The position numbers and the translations under genes were made by a program. Source: Sphingomonas sp. LaA6.9 (GTDB lineage Bacteria > Pseudomonadota > Alphaproteobacteria > Sphingomonadales > Sphingomonadaceae). From it: DNA of 42,044 bases. This document shows positions 16,187-24,185 of the stretch, one piece after another. The first letter of the stretch is position 1, and every line of letters begins with the position of its first letter. Under the pieces are notes generated by a model. That model was given only the letters and a program-made list of their open reading frames with translations. It made no database searches and had not been told where the DNA came from. The stretch is taken from positions 1-42,044 of the forward strand of contig NZ_JAKVIO010000036.1 in NCBI RefSeq assembly GCF_022601895.1, in the 5' to 3' direction.

Positions 16187-17899
16187 ATGGCGTTTCGCAT
16201 TCGTCGCATGTCCGCATCGTTGCTTCTGGCGGCGCTGATCGGCGCGAGCGCTCCCCCCGCGGCCGAATACGACCTGCTGATCCGCGGCGGCACATTATAT
16301 GACGGGTCGGGCGCGCCCGGCGTGGTCGGAGACATTGCCGTCAAGGGCGATCGCATCGTCCACCTCGGCGGCAAGGCACCCGGGACGGCCAAGGAAACGA
16401 TCGACGCGCAGGGTCTGGCGGTCGCACCGGGCTTCATCAACATGCTGAGCTGGGCCAATGACTCGCTGATCGAGGACGGCCGCGCGCAGAGCGACATTCG
16501 CCAGGGCGTGACGCTGGAAGTGATGGGCGAGGGGACGAGCAGCGGCCCGCTCAACCCGCAGATGAAGAAGCTCGTGGTCGAGCGACAGGGCGACATCAAA
16601 TATCCGATCACCTGGACGACGCTCGGCGAGTATCTCGACTTCCTGACGAAAAAGGGCGTCTCGACCAATGTTGCATCCTTTGTCGGTGCTGCCACCGTCC
16701 GCGAGAATGTGCTCGGAGAGGACGATGTCGATCCGACCCCCGCGCAGCTCGCCGAAATGCGCCGCATCGTCCGTACCGCGATGCAGGAGGGCGCAATGGG
16801 CGTCGGCTCCTCGCTGATCTATGCGCCCGCCTCCTATGCCGAGACTCCCGAACTCATCGCACTGGTGAGCGAGGCCGCGCAGTGCGGCGGCATGTATATC
16901 AGCCATATGCGTTCGGAAGGCGATCGGCTCATCGAGGCGATCGACGAACTGATCGAGATCTCGAGGGCAAGCGGCGCACCCGCCGAAATCTATCATCTGA
17001 AACAGGCGGGCCAGGACAATTGGGGCAAGCTCGATGCCGCCATCGCGCGGATCGAGGATGCACGCAAACAGGGGCTGCGGATCACCGCCGACATGTATCC
17101 TTATGCGATCGCGGGCACCGGGCTTGATGCCGCGATGCCCACCTGGGTCCAGGCGGGCGGGCTGGAGACATGGATCGAACGGCTGCGCGACCCGAAGATT
17201 CGCGCGCGCGTCATCGCGGAGATGAAGGCGCCGGGCGAGGGTTGGGAAAATCTCTACCGTGCCGCGGGCGGCGCGGAAAACCTGATCGTTGTCGGCTTCA
17301 AGAACCCGGCGCTCAAACCACTCACCGGCAAGACGCTGGCCGAGGTCGCCGCGATGCGCGGCAAGAGCCCCGAAGACACCGCGATCGACCTCGTGATCGA
17401 GGACGGCTCACGCGTCGGCACGCTCTACCGGCTGATGTCGGAGGACAATGTCCGTCGCCAGATCGGCCTGCCCTGGATGAGCTTCGGATCCGACGAGGAA
17501 GCCGCGGCGACCGAGGGTGTCTTCCTCAAATACAACAACCACCCGCGCGCCTATGGCACCTTTGCGCGCGTGCTCGGTCATTATGTGCGCGACCAGAAGG
17601 CCGCGACCTTGCCCGACGCGATCCGCCGCCTCTCCGCGTTGCCCGCCGAGAATCTGGGATTGAAGCAGCGCGGGCGGCTGGCGCGCGACTATCTCGCCGA
17701 CATCGTCGTCTTCGACCCCGCCACGATTGCAGATCGCGCGACGGTCGCGAAGCCCGCGCAATATGCGACGGGCATGAGACACGTGATCGTCAATGGCGTC
17801 CCCGTGCTCAGGGACGGCGAGCATACGGGTGCGAAGCCCGGCCGGGTGGTTCGCGGTGCGGGCTGGACGGGCTGGCCCGACGGCGGGCGGTGCAAGTGA
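16187..17899 (+). CDS. Secreted amidohydrolase, N-acyl-D-amino-acid deacylase family, lacking the HxH metal pair
   Basis: This metal-dependent hydrolase of the D-aminoacylase branch is exported by a signal peptide (residues 1-25, RRMSASLLLAALIGASAPPA). The protein has 570 residues. The N-terminal strand YDLLIRGGTLYDGSGAPG, the later GMYISHMRSE (metal His), IYHLKQAG (metal His), MSFGSDEEA (catalytic Asp) and LADIVVFDP all belong to the family. The usual PGFID-x-HxH after strand 1 is replaced by APGFINMLSWAND, so the two N-terminal metal histidines are missing, and the bridging-Cys region reads VMGEGTSSGP. One metal site may remain. The substrate is unknown; N-acyl-amino acids or related amides are the family norm. 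Confidence 0.85.
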   Translation: MAFRIRRMSASLLLAALIGASAPPAAEYDLLIRGGTLYDGSGAPGVVGDIAVKGDRIVHLGGKAPGTAKETIDAQGLAVAPGFINMLSWANDSLIEDGRAQSDIRQGVTLEVMGEGTSSGPLNPQMKKLVVERQGDIKYPITWTTLGEYLDFLTKKGVSTNVASFVGAATVRENVLGEDDVDPTPAQLAEMRRIVRTAMQEGAMGVGSSLIYAPASYAETPELIALVSEAAQCGGMYISHMRSEGDRLIEAIDELIEISRASGAPAEIYHLKQAGQDNWGKLDAAIARIEDARKQGLRITADMYPYAIAGTGLDAAMPTWVQAGGLETWIERLRDPKIRARVIAEMKAPGEGWENLYRAAGGAENLIVVGFKNPALKPLTGKTLAEVAAMRGKSPEDTAIDLVIEDGSRVGTLYRLMSEDNVRRQIGLPWMSFGSDEEAAATEGVFLKYNNHPRAYGTFARVLGHYVRDQKAATLPDAIRRLSALPAENLGLKQRGRLARDYLADIVVFDPATIADRATVAKPAQYATGMRHVIVNGVPVLRDGEHTGAKPGRVVRGAGWTGWPDGGRCK

Positions 17900-17912
17900 C
17901 GCGGGCGCGGCG

Positions 17913-18959
17913 ATGACGGCTTCAGGCGCACGACGGCTGCCGCAGGGCGCCGATCTCTACGGCGATCTCGAGCCTGCGCCGCGCGTAACCCCGATCCATT
18001 ACCTGCCCGGGCTCGGCGTCGCCGCGCTCGCGACGCTCGCCGCCGGCTATCTGTCCGATCACTATGGTGCGCCACTGACGCTGATGGCGCTGCTGATCGG
18101 GCTTTCGCTCAACTTCCTCAGCGCCGACGCACGGCTGGGGCCGGGCCTCGCCTTCGCATCGCGCACGCTGCTCCGGTTCGGCATCGTCCTGGTGGGCCTG
18201 CGCATCACCATCGGCCAGGTCGCCGATCTCGGCCCCTGGGCGCTCGTCGCGCTGCTGCTGATCGTCGCCGTTACGATCGGTTCGGGGGTGCTCGCGTCGC
18301 GCGCGCTCGGGCTTGGCGCGGCCTTCGGTACGCTCGCGGGGGGTGCGGTCGCGATCTGCGGGGCCTCGGCCGCACTCGCGCTCGCTGCCGTGCTCGGCGA
18401 ACGGCGCGCGAGCCAGGCGCAGCTCACGCTCGTCCTCGTCATCATATCGGCGCTGAGCTCGTTCGCGATGTTCCTGTATCCGATCATTGCGCGCTTCATG
18501 GACCTCGGCGAGACCGGCGCAGGCTTCATGATCGGCGCCTCGATCCACGACGTCGCGCAGGCGCTGGGCGCAGGCTACTCCTTCTCGCAGCATGCGGGCG
18601 AGACCGCCGCGATCGTCAAGCTTACGCGCGTTGCGATGCTCGCCCCCGTGCTCGCCATCGTCGCGCTCTGCTTCCAGACCGAAGGCACCAGCCGCGCCGC
18701 CTTCTTCCGGCTCCCCTGGTTCGTCATCGGCTTCTTCGCACTGGCCGCGCTCAATTCGGCCATCGCGATCCCCGCCATGGTCGGCGATTTCGCCCAGCAG
18801 GCGGCAAGCGCGATGCTCGCCTGCGCGGTCGCAGCAACAGGCATGCGTTCGCCGATGAACACGCTGCTCGACAGCGGAGCGCGGCCGATGCTCGCGGTCG
18901 TCATCCCGACGCTCGTCGCGCTCGCGCTCGCCGCAAGCGCTGCGGCTTTGCTCACTTGA
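17913..18959 (+). CDS. YeiH/UPF0324 family putative sulfate exporter
   Basis: This is an inner-membrane transporter of the YeiH (PSE) family with about 10 hydrophobic helices in 348 residues. Family features are LGPGLAFASRTLLRFGIVLVG, the helix GGAVAICGASAALALAAVLG, and GASIHDVAQALGAGYSFSQH with its charged intramembrane region. Members have been linked to export of sulfate or small organic acids such as taurine breakdown products, but direct evidence is limited. It follows the amidohydrolase by 13 bases and is probably co-transcribed. The ATG at 17913 has only a weak ribosome site. Confidence 0.87.
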   Translation: MTASGARRLPQGADLYGDLEPAPRVTPIHYLPGLGVAALATLAAGYLSDHYGAPLTLMALLIGLSLNFLSADARLGPGLAFASRTLLRFGIVLVGLRITIGQVADLGPWALVALLLIVAVTIGSGVLASRALGLGAAFGTLAGGAVAICGASAALALAAVLGERRASQAQLTLVLVIISALSSFAMFLYPIIARFMDLGETGAGFMIGASIHDVAQALGAGYSFSQHAGETAAIVKLTRVAMLAPVLAIVALCFQTEGTSRAAFFRLPWFVIGFFALAALNSAIAIPAMVGDFAQQAASAMLACAVAATGMRSPMNTLLDSGARPMLAVVIPTLVALALAASAAALLT

Positions 18960-18971
18960 CGGGATCGCGCC

Positions 18972-19742
18972 TCAGACGAAAAGCGCCACGCTCTGCATGC
19001 CGCTTGCCACCGGGACGCCATCGGCGTTCCAGATCGTCATCGTCTGGCTCGAACATCCGCTGCGCGCATATTCGGCGCGTGAGCTCAGCAGCCACCAGCC
19101 GTCGCGCGTCCGCGGCTCGGCGGTCAGCATATTGACCAGCCAGGTCATCGAGCTGATCGGCCCGCGCTCGGTCGCAAGCCGCAGCGCCGCGGGCGGCAGC
19201 GCATCGGCGACGGCCATCACCGCGATCATCGGATCGAGCCCGTCACGCTCGCGCAGGCGCACCCAGCGCACCCAGTCGGCACGTCCGAAGTCGCCCTCGG
19301 CGTCGATGAATTCGAAATTCCGGAAGAAGGAATCGGCCCTCTCGCTGGTCCGCGGTGCAGACGGCCGATCGGGAAATGCGGCCGGCGCAGGCAGTGCGAC
19401 ATGGTCGATATGCGATGGCTGGTCGCCCATGAAGACAAAGGTCGCACCAAGCCCGAGCCCCGCCTCGCTGACGACGTCGGCGCCGACGAACGCGGCGGTC
19501 CGGCCGCGCCTGAGCGTCCGCGTCGCGACTTCGACCGAACCCGCCAGCGGTCCGACGAAGGATATCTGCGCGGTCCGCAACGGCGGCAGATCCTCGGCCG
19601 TCGTGCACGCCGCATGCAGCGCGAGTGCGCTCGAAAGCCCCCCATAGGCGGTGCGCCCCTGCATCCAGGTCGGTGGAATCTCGAATCGCAACCCGGTGTC
19701 GCCGGGCGCCGCGCCCGCAAGGATATCGGCCAGTGTCGTCAT
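18972..19742 (-). CDS. Acyl-CoA thioesterase family protein (double hot-dog)
   Basis: This is a probable acyl-CoA thioesterase. The protein has 256 residues in two hot-dog repeats. The first is WMQGRTAYGGLSSALALHAA with LPPLRTAQISFVGPL. The second contains GPISSMTWLVNML and SSRAEYARSGCSSQTMTIW, the Gln/Thr strand of TesB-like enzymes. No localisation signal is seen. The gene diverges from the double-TetR regulator across 95 bases, so it is the most likely target of that regulator. This would fit control of fatty-acid or aromatic-acid CoA metabolism. Confidence 0.82.
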   Translation of the reverse strand: MTTLADILAGAAPGDTGLRFEIPPTWMQGRTAYGGLSSALALHAACTTAEDLPPLRTAQISFVGPLAGSVEVATRTLRRGRTAAFVGADVVSEAGLGLGATFVFMGDQPSHIDHVALPAPAAFPDRPSAPRTSERADSFFRNFEFIDAEGDFGRADWVRWVRLRERDGLDPMIAVMAVADALPPAALRLATERGPISSMTWLVNMLTAEPRTRDGWWLLSSRAEYARSGCSSQTMTIWNADGVPVASGMQSVALFV

Positions 19743-19837
19743 GCGGTTCCTCTCCGGTGCGTCCTGGATAGGGTTTATCGCGCTCCCGATACAAGACCGA
19801 CTGTTCGAGTACAGCGCAAATTGCTAGCACTTCCGTT

Positions 19838-21085
19838 ATGAGCAGCGATACCGCCACGACGAACCGGACCCAGACCGCGCGTTTTCAGCGCAAGCGCGAG
19901 CTGATCCTCGACGCGGCCGCAGCCGAGATCAACGAGAATGGCGCGCTTGGCATGACCTTGGCGGACGTCGCGGCCATGGTCGGGCTCAACACCACCAGCG
20001 TAACCTATTATTTCAAGCGCAAGGAGGTGCTCGCCGCCGCCTGCTACGATCGCTCGCTCGACCGGATCGAGGCGATCGTCGAGTCCGCGGAACGCGCGCC
20101 CGATCCGCGATCGCGCGTCCGCGCCTATGTCGACGAAAGCTTCGCGCAGCGCGCGCGCATTCGCGATGGCGACGAGCCCCCGTTCACGGTGCTGTCCGAC
20201 CTGCGCGCCATGGAGGGCCCGGAGCGCGAGGCTCTGGCCGATCGCTACCGCGGATTGCTCCGCCGCATCCGCGGCTTTTTCGGCGCAGCGGATAATGAGC
20301 GCGCCAAGGCGCTGCTCACGGCGCGGACGCACGTGCTGGTCGAGACGATCTTCTGGCTGCCCGGCTGGCTGCAACATTATGCCACCGACGAATTCCCCCG
20401 CCTGTCCGCGCGGATGTTCGAGCTGTTCGACACCGGACTGGCGCCACGCGGCGCGGCCTGGGCGCCGGTCAGCACGCTGCTCGCCGAGGATGCCTCGCCC
20501 GAGGGGCCCGAGCTTGCGCGGCGCAACTTTCTCAAGGCGGCCACGCGGCTGATCAACGAGCGCGGCTATCGCGGGGCCTCGGTCGAGCGCATCGCATCCG
20601 AGCTCAATGTGACCAAGGGCAGTTTCTATCACCACCTCGATGCCAAGGACGAACTGGTCGTCAACTGCTTCGCGCACAGCTTCGCTATACAGACGCAGGC
20701 GCAGCGCGCCGCCGACCGCGCCGACGGCAGCCAGTGGGAGCGGCTCTGCTCGGCGATGGCGATGATCCTCGATGTGCAGTTTTCGGAACGCGGCCCGCTC
20801 TTGCGGACGACCGCGCTTCAGGCACTGCCGAGCCGCGTGCGCGGGGCGATGGTCGAGCGATCCGACCATGTCGCGCGCCGCTTTGCGGGCATGATGATCG
20901 ATGGGATCAGCGAAGGATCGGTCCGTGCGGTCGATCCGCTGGTCGCGAGCCAGACGCTGGTGGCGATGCTCAACGCCGCCTATGAGCTGCACAACTGGGC
21001 CGATGCACTTGCTCCGGCGGATGCGATCGGCCTCTACGCCTCGACGCTGGCATTCGGGCTTTTCGACGACCGGATGCTCGCCTGA
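19838..21085 (+). CDS. Transcriptional regulator with two TetR domains in one chain
   Basis: This 415-residue protein contains two complete TetR-type units in tandem. Unit 1 (about 15-205) has the helix-turn-helix MTLADVAAMVGLNTTSVTYY followed by FKRKEVLAAACYD. Unit 2 (about 225-415) has YRGASVERIASELNVTKGSF followed by YHHLDAKDELVVNCF. Each is followed by its own helical ligand domain. Ordinary TetR proteins are about 200 residues and work as homodimers; here a single chain carries both DNA-binding heads and could act as an intramolecular pair. An imperfect dyad (CTGT-N6-ACAG, 19801-19814) lies in the divergent promoter region shared with the thioesterase gene. Confidence 0.9.
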   Translation: MSSDTATTNRTQTARFQRKRELILDAAAAEINENGALGMTLADVAAMVGLNTTSVTYYFKRKEVLAAACYDRSLDRIEAIVESAERAPDPRSRVRAYVDESFAQRARIRDGDEPPFTVLSDLRAMEGPEREALADRYRGLLRRIRGFFGAADNERAKALLTARTHVLVETIFWLPGWLQHYATDEFPRLSARMFELFDTGLAPRGAAWAPVSTLLAEDASPEGPELARRNFLKAATRLINERGYRGASVERIASELNVTKGSFYHHLDAKDELVVNCFAHSFAIQTQAQRAADRADGSQWERLCSAMAMILDVQFSERGPLLRTTALQALPSRVRGAMVERSDHVARRFAGMMIDGISEGSVRAVDPLVASQTLVAMLNAAYELHNWADALAPADAIGLYASTLAFGLFDDRMLA

Positions 21086-21171
21086 CCTGCGGTCGCTGGC
21101 GCCATGAGCCGTCGCCGCGGCGCTCGATTATGCAAGCTCAATCACGGCCGCAGCCGGACGCCGCCCCGCGT

Positions 21172-21390
21172 TCAGATGTGGAGCGGCGACGCCATCGAGA
21201 TCGTGCCGCCATCGGCAAAGGGCAGGCTCGTGTCGCAAAATGCGCACTGCGCCGATAGCCTGCCGACATGCCAATTGCTGTTGCCGCAACCGGGGCAATG
21301 ATTGGCTTCCTCGCGACGATACATGATCCGGTAGCCCATAAGGCCCGGCTCGATGGTACGGGTATGTTCGACAGGCTGAATGTTACGCAT
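21172..21390 (-). CDS. Small zinc-ribbon protein
   Basis: A 72-residue protein carries two Cys pairs, HCPGCG and CAFC, spaced 16 residues apart, a rubredoxin-knuckle/zinc-ribbon arrangement. The start at 21390 follows GGGGAG with 5-base spacing. The N-terminal half (RNIQPVEHTRTIEPGLMGYR) is not recognised. A structural zinc site and nucleic-acid or protein binding are plausible, but no function can be assigned. The segment from 21086 to 21171 on its 3' side shows no clear terminator. Confidence 0.72.
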   Translation of the reverse strand: MRNIQPVEHTRTIEPGLMGYRIMYRREEANHCPGCGNSNWHVGRLSAQCAFCDTSLPFADGGTISMASPLHI

Positions 21391-21493
21391 GCTACTCCCC
21401 TTTCCTTGGTCCACCATAGCATGAACCCACGATAGACCGTTAGGTTTCGCAGACGAGCCGTGTGTTTTTACGTAGTCCCGATGGGGGACAGAG

Positions 21494-21525
21494 AAAAAGG
21501 GTGGGACGCCAATAGCATCCCACCC
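21494..21525 (-). terminator. Intrinsic terminator of the glycine-zipper gene
   Basis: On the minus strand, an 11-bp stem GGGTGGGATGC/GCGTCCCACCC (one G-T pair) with a 5-base loop is followed by TTTTT. It lies 30 bases after the stop codon of the gene ending at 21555. Confidence 0.88.
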
Positions 21526-21554
21526 CTTGTCTGCACGACGCTTGTCGGGCCGCC

Positions 21555-21857
21555 TCAGCGGCAGCGGCGCGTGCTGTCGATTTCCTTGCCGAGCAGAGCG
21601 CCGGCAGCGGCGCCGACGACGGTGCCCGTCGTGCGGTCGCCCCGTGTATCGATCGCGCGACCAAGCAGCGCACCGCCCGCCGCGCCCACGATCAGGCCGG
21701 TGGTGCCGTCCGACTTGCGGCAATAGGTGCGGCCGTCGCGACCGCGCCATTCCTTGTACTTGTAATGCTTGCCCGCCTCGGCCTTTTCGGTCGGCAAGGC
21801 CATCGTGGCGGGGATGGCGAGCGATGCGGCACCCAGAGCAAGAACAAAACTACGCAT
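21555..21857 (-). CDS. Exported glycine-zipper protein
   Basis: This is a 100-residue exported protein. An N-terminal signal peptide (RSFVLALGAASLAIPATMA) precedes a short charged region (GKHYKYKEWRGRDGRTYC). Two glycine-zipper helices follow, GLIVGAAGGALLGRAID and GTVVGAAAGALLGKEID, a pattern typical of the glycine-zipper 2TM (Rick_17kDa/OmpA-associated) family in the envelope. Two cysteines (one after the signal region, one at the C-terminal RRCR) might form a disulfide. The ATG at 21857 was preferred over an upstream in-frame start at 21950, which would bury the signal peptide. A perfect FNR/FixK-type site lies 18 bases before the start, which suggests control by oxygen. Confidence 0.82.
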   Translation of the reverse strand: MRSFVLALGAASLAIPATMALPTEKAEAGKHYKYKEWRGRDGRTYCRKSDGTTGLIVGAAGGALLGRAIDTRGDRTTGTVVGAAAGALLGKEIDSTRRCR

Positions 21858-21875
21858 AAACAACAGTCCCTTTTT

Positions 21876-21889
21876 TTGATTTTGATCAA
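21876..21889. promoter_or_regulatory. FNR/FixK-type binding site
   Basis: TTGATTTTGATCAA matches the CRP/FNR-family consensus TTGAT-N4-ATCAA exactly. It lies 18 bases upstream of the glycine-zipper start codon on the minus strand. That is close to the likely transcript start and would fit repression better than activation. Confidence 0.55.
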
Positions 21890-21922
21890 TGACCCCTAGT
21901 GAACGCGCCCATGATGTGCCCG

Positions 21923-21940
21923 GTTTCATGAACCTGAAAC
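21923..21940. promoter_or_regulatory. Perfect dyad GTTTCA-N6-TGAAAC
   Basis: GTTTCA and TGAAAC are exactly complementary arms separated by TGAACC, 66 bases upstream of the glycine-zipper gene and 34 bases beyond the FNR-type site. Size and symmetry fit a dimeric regulator site. The factor is not known. Confidence 0.4.
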
Positions 21941-22215
21941 AACAATACAAGTCACTGAATTAACGTGATTAAAAAATAAAATGATCCCATGACGCTGATT
22001 TTCGGCGCGCGTTCGCCGTCCTGCTAGGGGCCGGCGCGGCGACTGCTAAGCCGTTTTCGCGTTCGGGCACGGCCAATTGCCCGTTTTCGTCGACAAGCCG
22101 CTGCAAAGGCCATCCGGCGCAGCATGACAGGACTCGCCGCAGAGCGCGCTAAACCACTTGCGCCGGCGGCGCGTGAATGGCATCTGGCGCGCAGCCGTTC
22201 GAAGCTTGGGCTTAT

Positions 22216-22590
22216 CCCCGATATCCCCGTTATCCACAGCCCAAAGGCATGATTTCGTGCATTGCGCGACTCGGCGCGACGTGGAAATCTTTGTGTGTCG
22301 AAGCAAGGAGCCCGACGGAAACGAAGGGCAAGACTGCAGAGACAGGCCATTGTGAAAGAACGGCAATTCTTCGGAAAAGCCATTCGGAAACAGAGGTCTG
22401 GGCAAGCGATGAACCGCCGCCAGGCGAATGCCAAGGCGGAAACCCGGTGCGGATCATAGCAGGCCCATGCACCTGCCGGAGCGTTCAGGCGCAAAGGTAA
22501 GGGCAGAACGCCAGGGATACGGGGCCAACGCCGCAAGGCGAAGATAACCGGACCCGGCGCAGTGGGGGCTGGCAGCGATGCCAGCCCCCA
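22216..22590. repeat. Structured non-coding unit A (DnaA box, GANTC site, hairpin)
   Basis: This is the first of two related units in a 1.3-kb stretch without a convincing gene. It opens with a 24-base block ending in the perfect DnaA box TTATCCACA (22230-22238). Next comes TTGCGCGACTCGGC (22262-22275), which contains the CcrM-type site GACTC. It closes with CCGGAC-CC-GGCGCAG and a perfect 12-bp hairpin, TGGGGGCTGGCA-GCGA-TGCCAGCCCCCA, at 22563-22590, followed by TTTCC. The roughly 270 bases between the GACTC block and the closing block share no clear similarity with the same part of unit B. No database comparison was possible. Confidence 0.7.
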
Positions 22591-22655
22591 TTTCCGTTCG
22601 TCGACGGACGCATTCGCTGGCCGGCGAACACAGGTCTGCACGATCCGGCGCTTCT

Positions 22656-23018
22656 CCCCGATATCCCCGTTATCCACAGGGCAACTACCCCGCTTTGGCC
22701 TTTGCGCGACTCGGCACGCCATGAAAGCATCCGCCGCAGCCGAAAAGCGCTGGGCGGATACGAGCGGGGCTTTGGCGGCGACGACGCCGCGGCTGGACAA
22801 GGACGCTTCCTTGAAAGCCGCAGCGGCGGGGCAATCAATGACGACACTTGCAAAGGCTTCGCGAAAGCGCCCGCCGCGCGAGGTTCGTAGGCGAACGCCC
22901 TGCGGGGCAAGGTCATTCGACAAGGGTCCTGCGTGGATGCCTGAGAATGGGTCGTCGGTCGCACATCTGGGCGATCCGGACTTGGCGCAGTGGGGGCTGG
23001 CAGCAATGCCAGCCCCCA
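22656..23018. repeat. Structured non-coding unit B (DnaA box, GANTC site, hairpin)
   Basis: This is the second unit. The 24-base block at 22656-22679 is identical to that in unit A, with DnaA box TTATCCACA at 22670-22678. TTGCGCGACTCGGC recurs at 22702-22715, again exactly 440 bases from its partner in unit A, so the spacing between DnaA box and GACTC is fixed. The closing block CCGGAC-TT-GGCGCAG and the hairpin (22991-23018, loop GCAA instead of GCGA) repeat, but the total length is 12 bases shorter and the core differs. Long open frames crossing both units on either strand lack ribosome sites and look like high-GC chance frames. Confidence 0.7.
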
Positions 23019-23142
23019 TTTCCCGGACACCCCATCGCACCCGGATTTTCACACCTCAGCCGATGCGGACTTTGGCGGGTCTTTCGTGCTATAAGCGCAA
23101 CGAGGGGGCGGAACGAAAGGCCTCGGGAAGAGGAGCTGCGCG

Positions 23143-23442
23143 GTGTCGATCGACCGGAAACAGGTTGAGCAGGAGTTCCGTGACACAGCGGAACAGGCAG
23201 AGCCGCTGGCCGCCCGCATCGCGCACAAGCGCATCAATGGCGCCTTCATCAAGGACGACTATGACGAGAAGCAGCGCGCGCAAATGTGGGAAGTGGAGAG
23301 CGAAGGCCCTCACCAGGGACTGATCCAGACCGATCTGGTGCCCGATCCGGGCGGCGATGCCGATGCCGACGAGATCGAGGATGACGAGGACATGCTTGGC
23401 GACGTGGTCGATACCAACAAGCGACACCCGCGGCAGCGTTGA
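23143..23442 (+). CDS. Acidic protein of unknown function
   Basis: A 99-residue hydrophilic protein starts at GTG 23143, 8 bases after GAGG. The first 50 residues are charged and helical (VEQEFRDTAEQAEPLAARIA, then HKRINGAFIKDDYDEKQRAQ). The last 35 are very acidic (DADADEIEDDEDM) with a short basic end. I recognise no domain. The compact start region and codon use make it likely to be real. Its promoter must lie in or just after non-coding unit B. Confidence 0.62.
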   Translation: MSIDRKQVEQEFRDTAEQAEPLAARIAHKRINGAFIKDDYDEKQRAQMWEVESEGPHQGLIQTDLVPDPGGDADADEIEDDEDMLGDVVDTNKRHPRQR

Positions 23443-23467
23443 AACAGCGCCGCGGGCGTTGAACCTC

Positions 23468-23561
23468 GATCGTTTCAGGCCGAACCAGCCTGTTGGACCA
23501 GAGCCTGATTCACGCTTTCAACGGACAGCGCTCAGCACTTCCACGTCAAACGATCAGGCTC
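23468..23561. repeat. Inverted repeats with competing partners
   Basis: The segment AAACGATCAGGCTC (23548-23561) can pair either with GATCGTTT at 23468-23475 or with GAGCCTGAT at 23501-23509. The two pairings share the central GATC/ATC bases and exclude each other. It fills the 134-base space between two convergent genes. It may end transcription or be a palindromic repeat. Confidence 0.35.
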
Positions 23562-23576
23562 CACGCAGGATTCCCC

Positions 23577-24029
23577 TTATTTGAGCTTGAGTTCACGAAG
23601 AAGCATGCTGCCCGTTACGCGGCGCATCTTGCCGCGCGCGCCGAATTCGGTGTCGAGCACCCGCGCATTCTTCTTCACATGCGCCTCATATTCCTTTTGC
23701 TGGCGAAGCTGCTCGGGCGTGTCGTAAATCTTGTCGAAGATCGTGATGAGATAGAGATCGGGCTCGTCCTCGCGGTTGTTGGTGTTCGCAACGACGTGAT
23801 AATCCTTGATATAGCCCTTGCTCTTGGCGAACTCCTGATTCGCCTTCCATTCGCGCGCCAGATAGTCGGCATAGTTTTCGCCTTGCCCATCCTCGACGTC
23901 GATCATCGAGACTTCCCAATAAGCGTCGGGCGTGTAGGAACTTTCCTGAGCCGCGGCGGGCGCGGCGCACAGCATGGCAAACACAAGCGCTGCGGGCACA
24001 AGGCCCGCGATCCGGTCGGTTCTGGTCAT
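23577..24029 (-). CDS. Exported protein of unknown function
   Basis: A 150-residue protein has a clear signal peptide (residues 1-27, GLVPAALVFAMLCAAPAAAQ). The mature part alternates strands and helices: YWEVSMIDVEDGQGENYADY, REWKANQEFAKSKGYIKDYH, then PDLYLITIFDKIYDTPEQ. This resembles a ferredoxin-like (dimeric alpha-beta barrel) fold, but no family is named with confidence. It is periplasmic if the signal is cleaved after AAAQ. The gene faces the iron-permease-like gene across a 254-base divergent space. Confidence 0.75.
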   Translation of the reverse strand: MTRTDRIAGLVPAALVFAMLCAAPAAAQESSYTPDAYWEVSMIDVEDGQGENYADYLAREWKANQEFAKSKGYIKDYHVVANTNNREDEPDLYLITIFDKIYDTPEQLRQQKEYEAHVKKNARVLDTEFGARGKMRRVTGSMLLRELKLK

Positions 24030-24185
24030 GATCCATTTTTCCCGTCATGGCCGCGTAAGCGCGCAACTGCGCGCCGCGGCGCGTTGCATGGACGTGGACG
24101 CAACTTTGCAATGCGGATCGCGAAACGCTCTCTTTCGAGACACACGAAGCGCGAGAATGGACAAGTTATCACAGCGCAATGGCGA

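Noticed and set aside
22230-22678. Chromosomal replication origin, from two perfect DnaA boxes
   Set aside because: Only two boxes 440 bases apart, no clear unwinding element beside them, and none of the usual alphaproteobacterial origin neighbours (hemE, dnaA, parAB, gidA) in the window.
22024-23052. Long open frame of 342 codons on the minus strand across the non-coding units, and an overlapping plus-strand frame at 22562-23323
   Set aside because: No ribosome site, no recognised domain, very high Arg/Pro/Ala/Ser from GC-rich DNA, and it would encode hairpins and DnaA boxes. Repeated peptide bits come only from the repeated DNA blocks.
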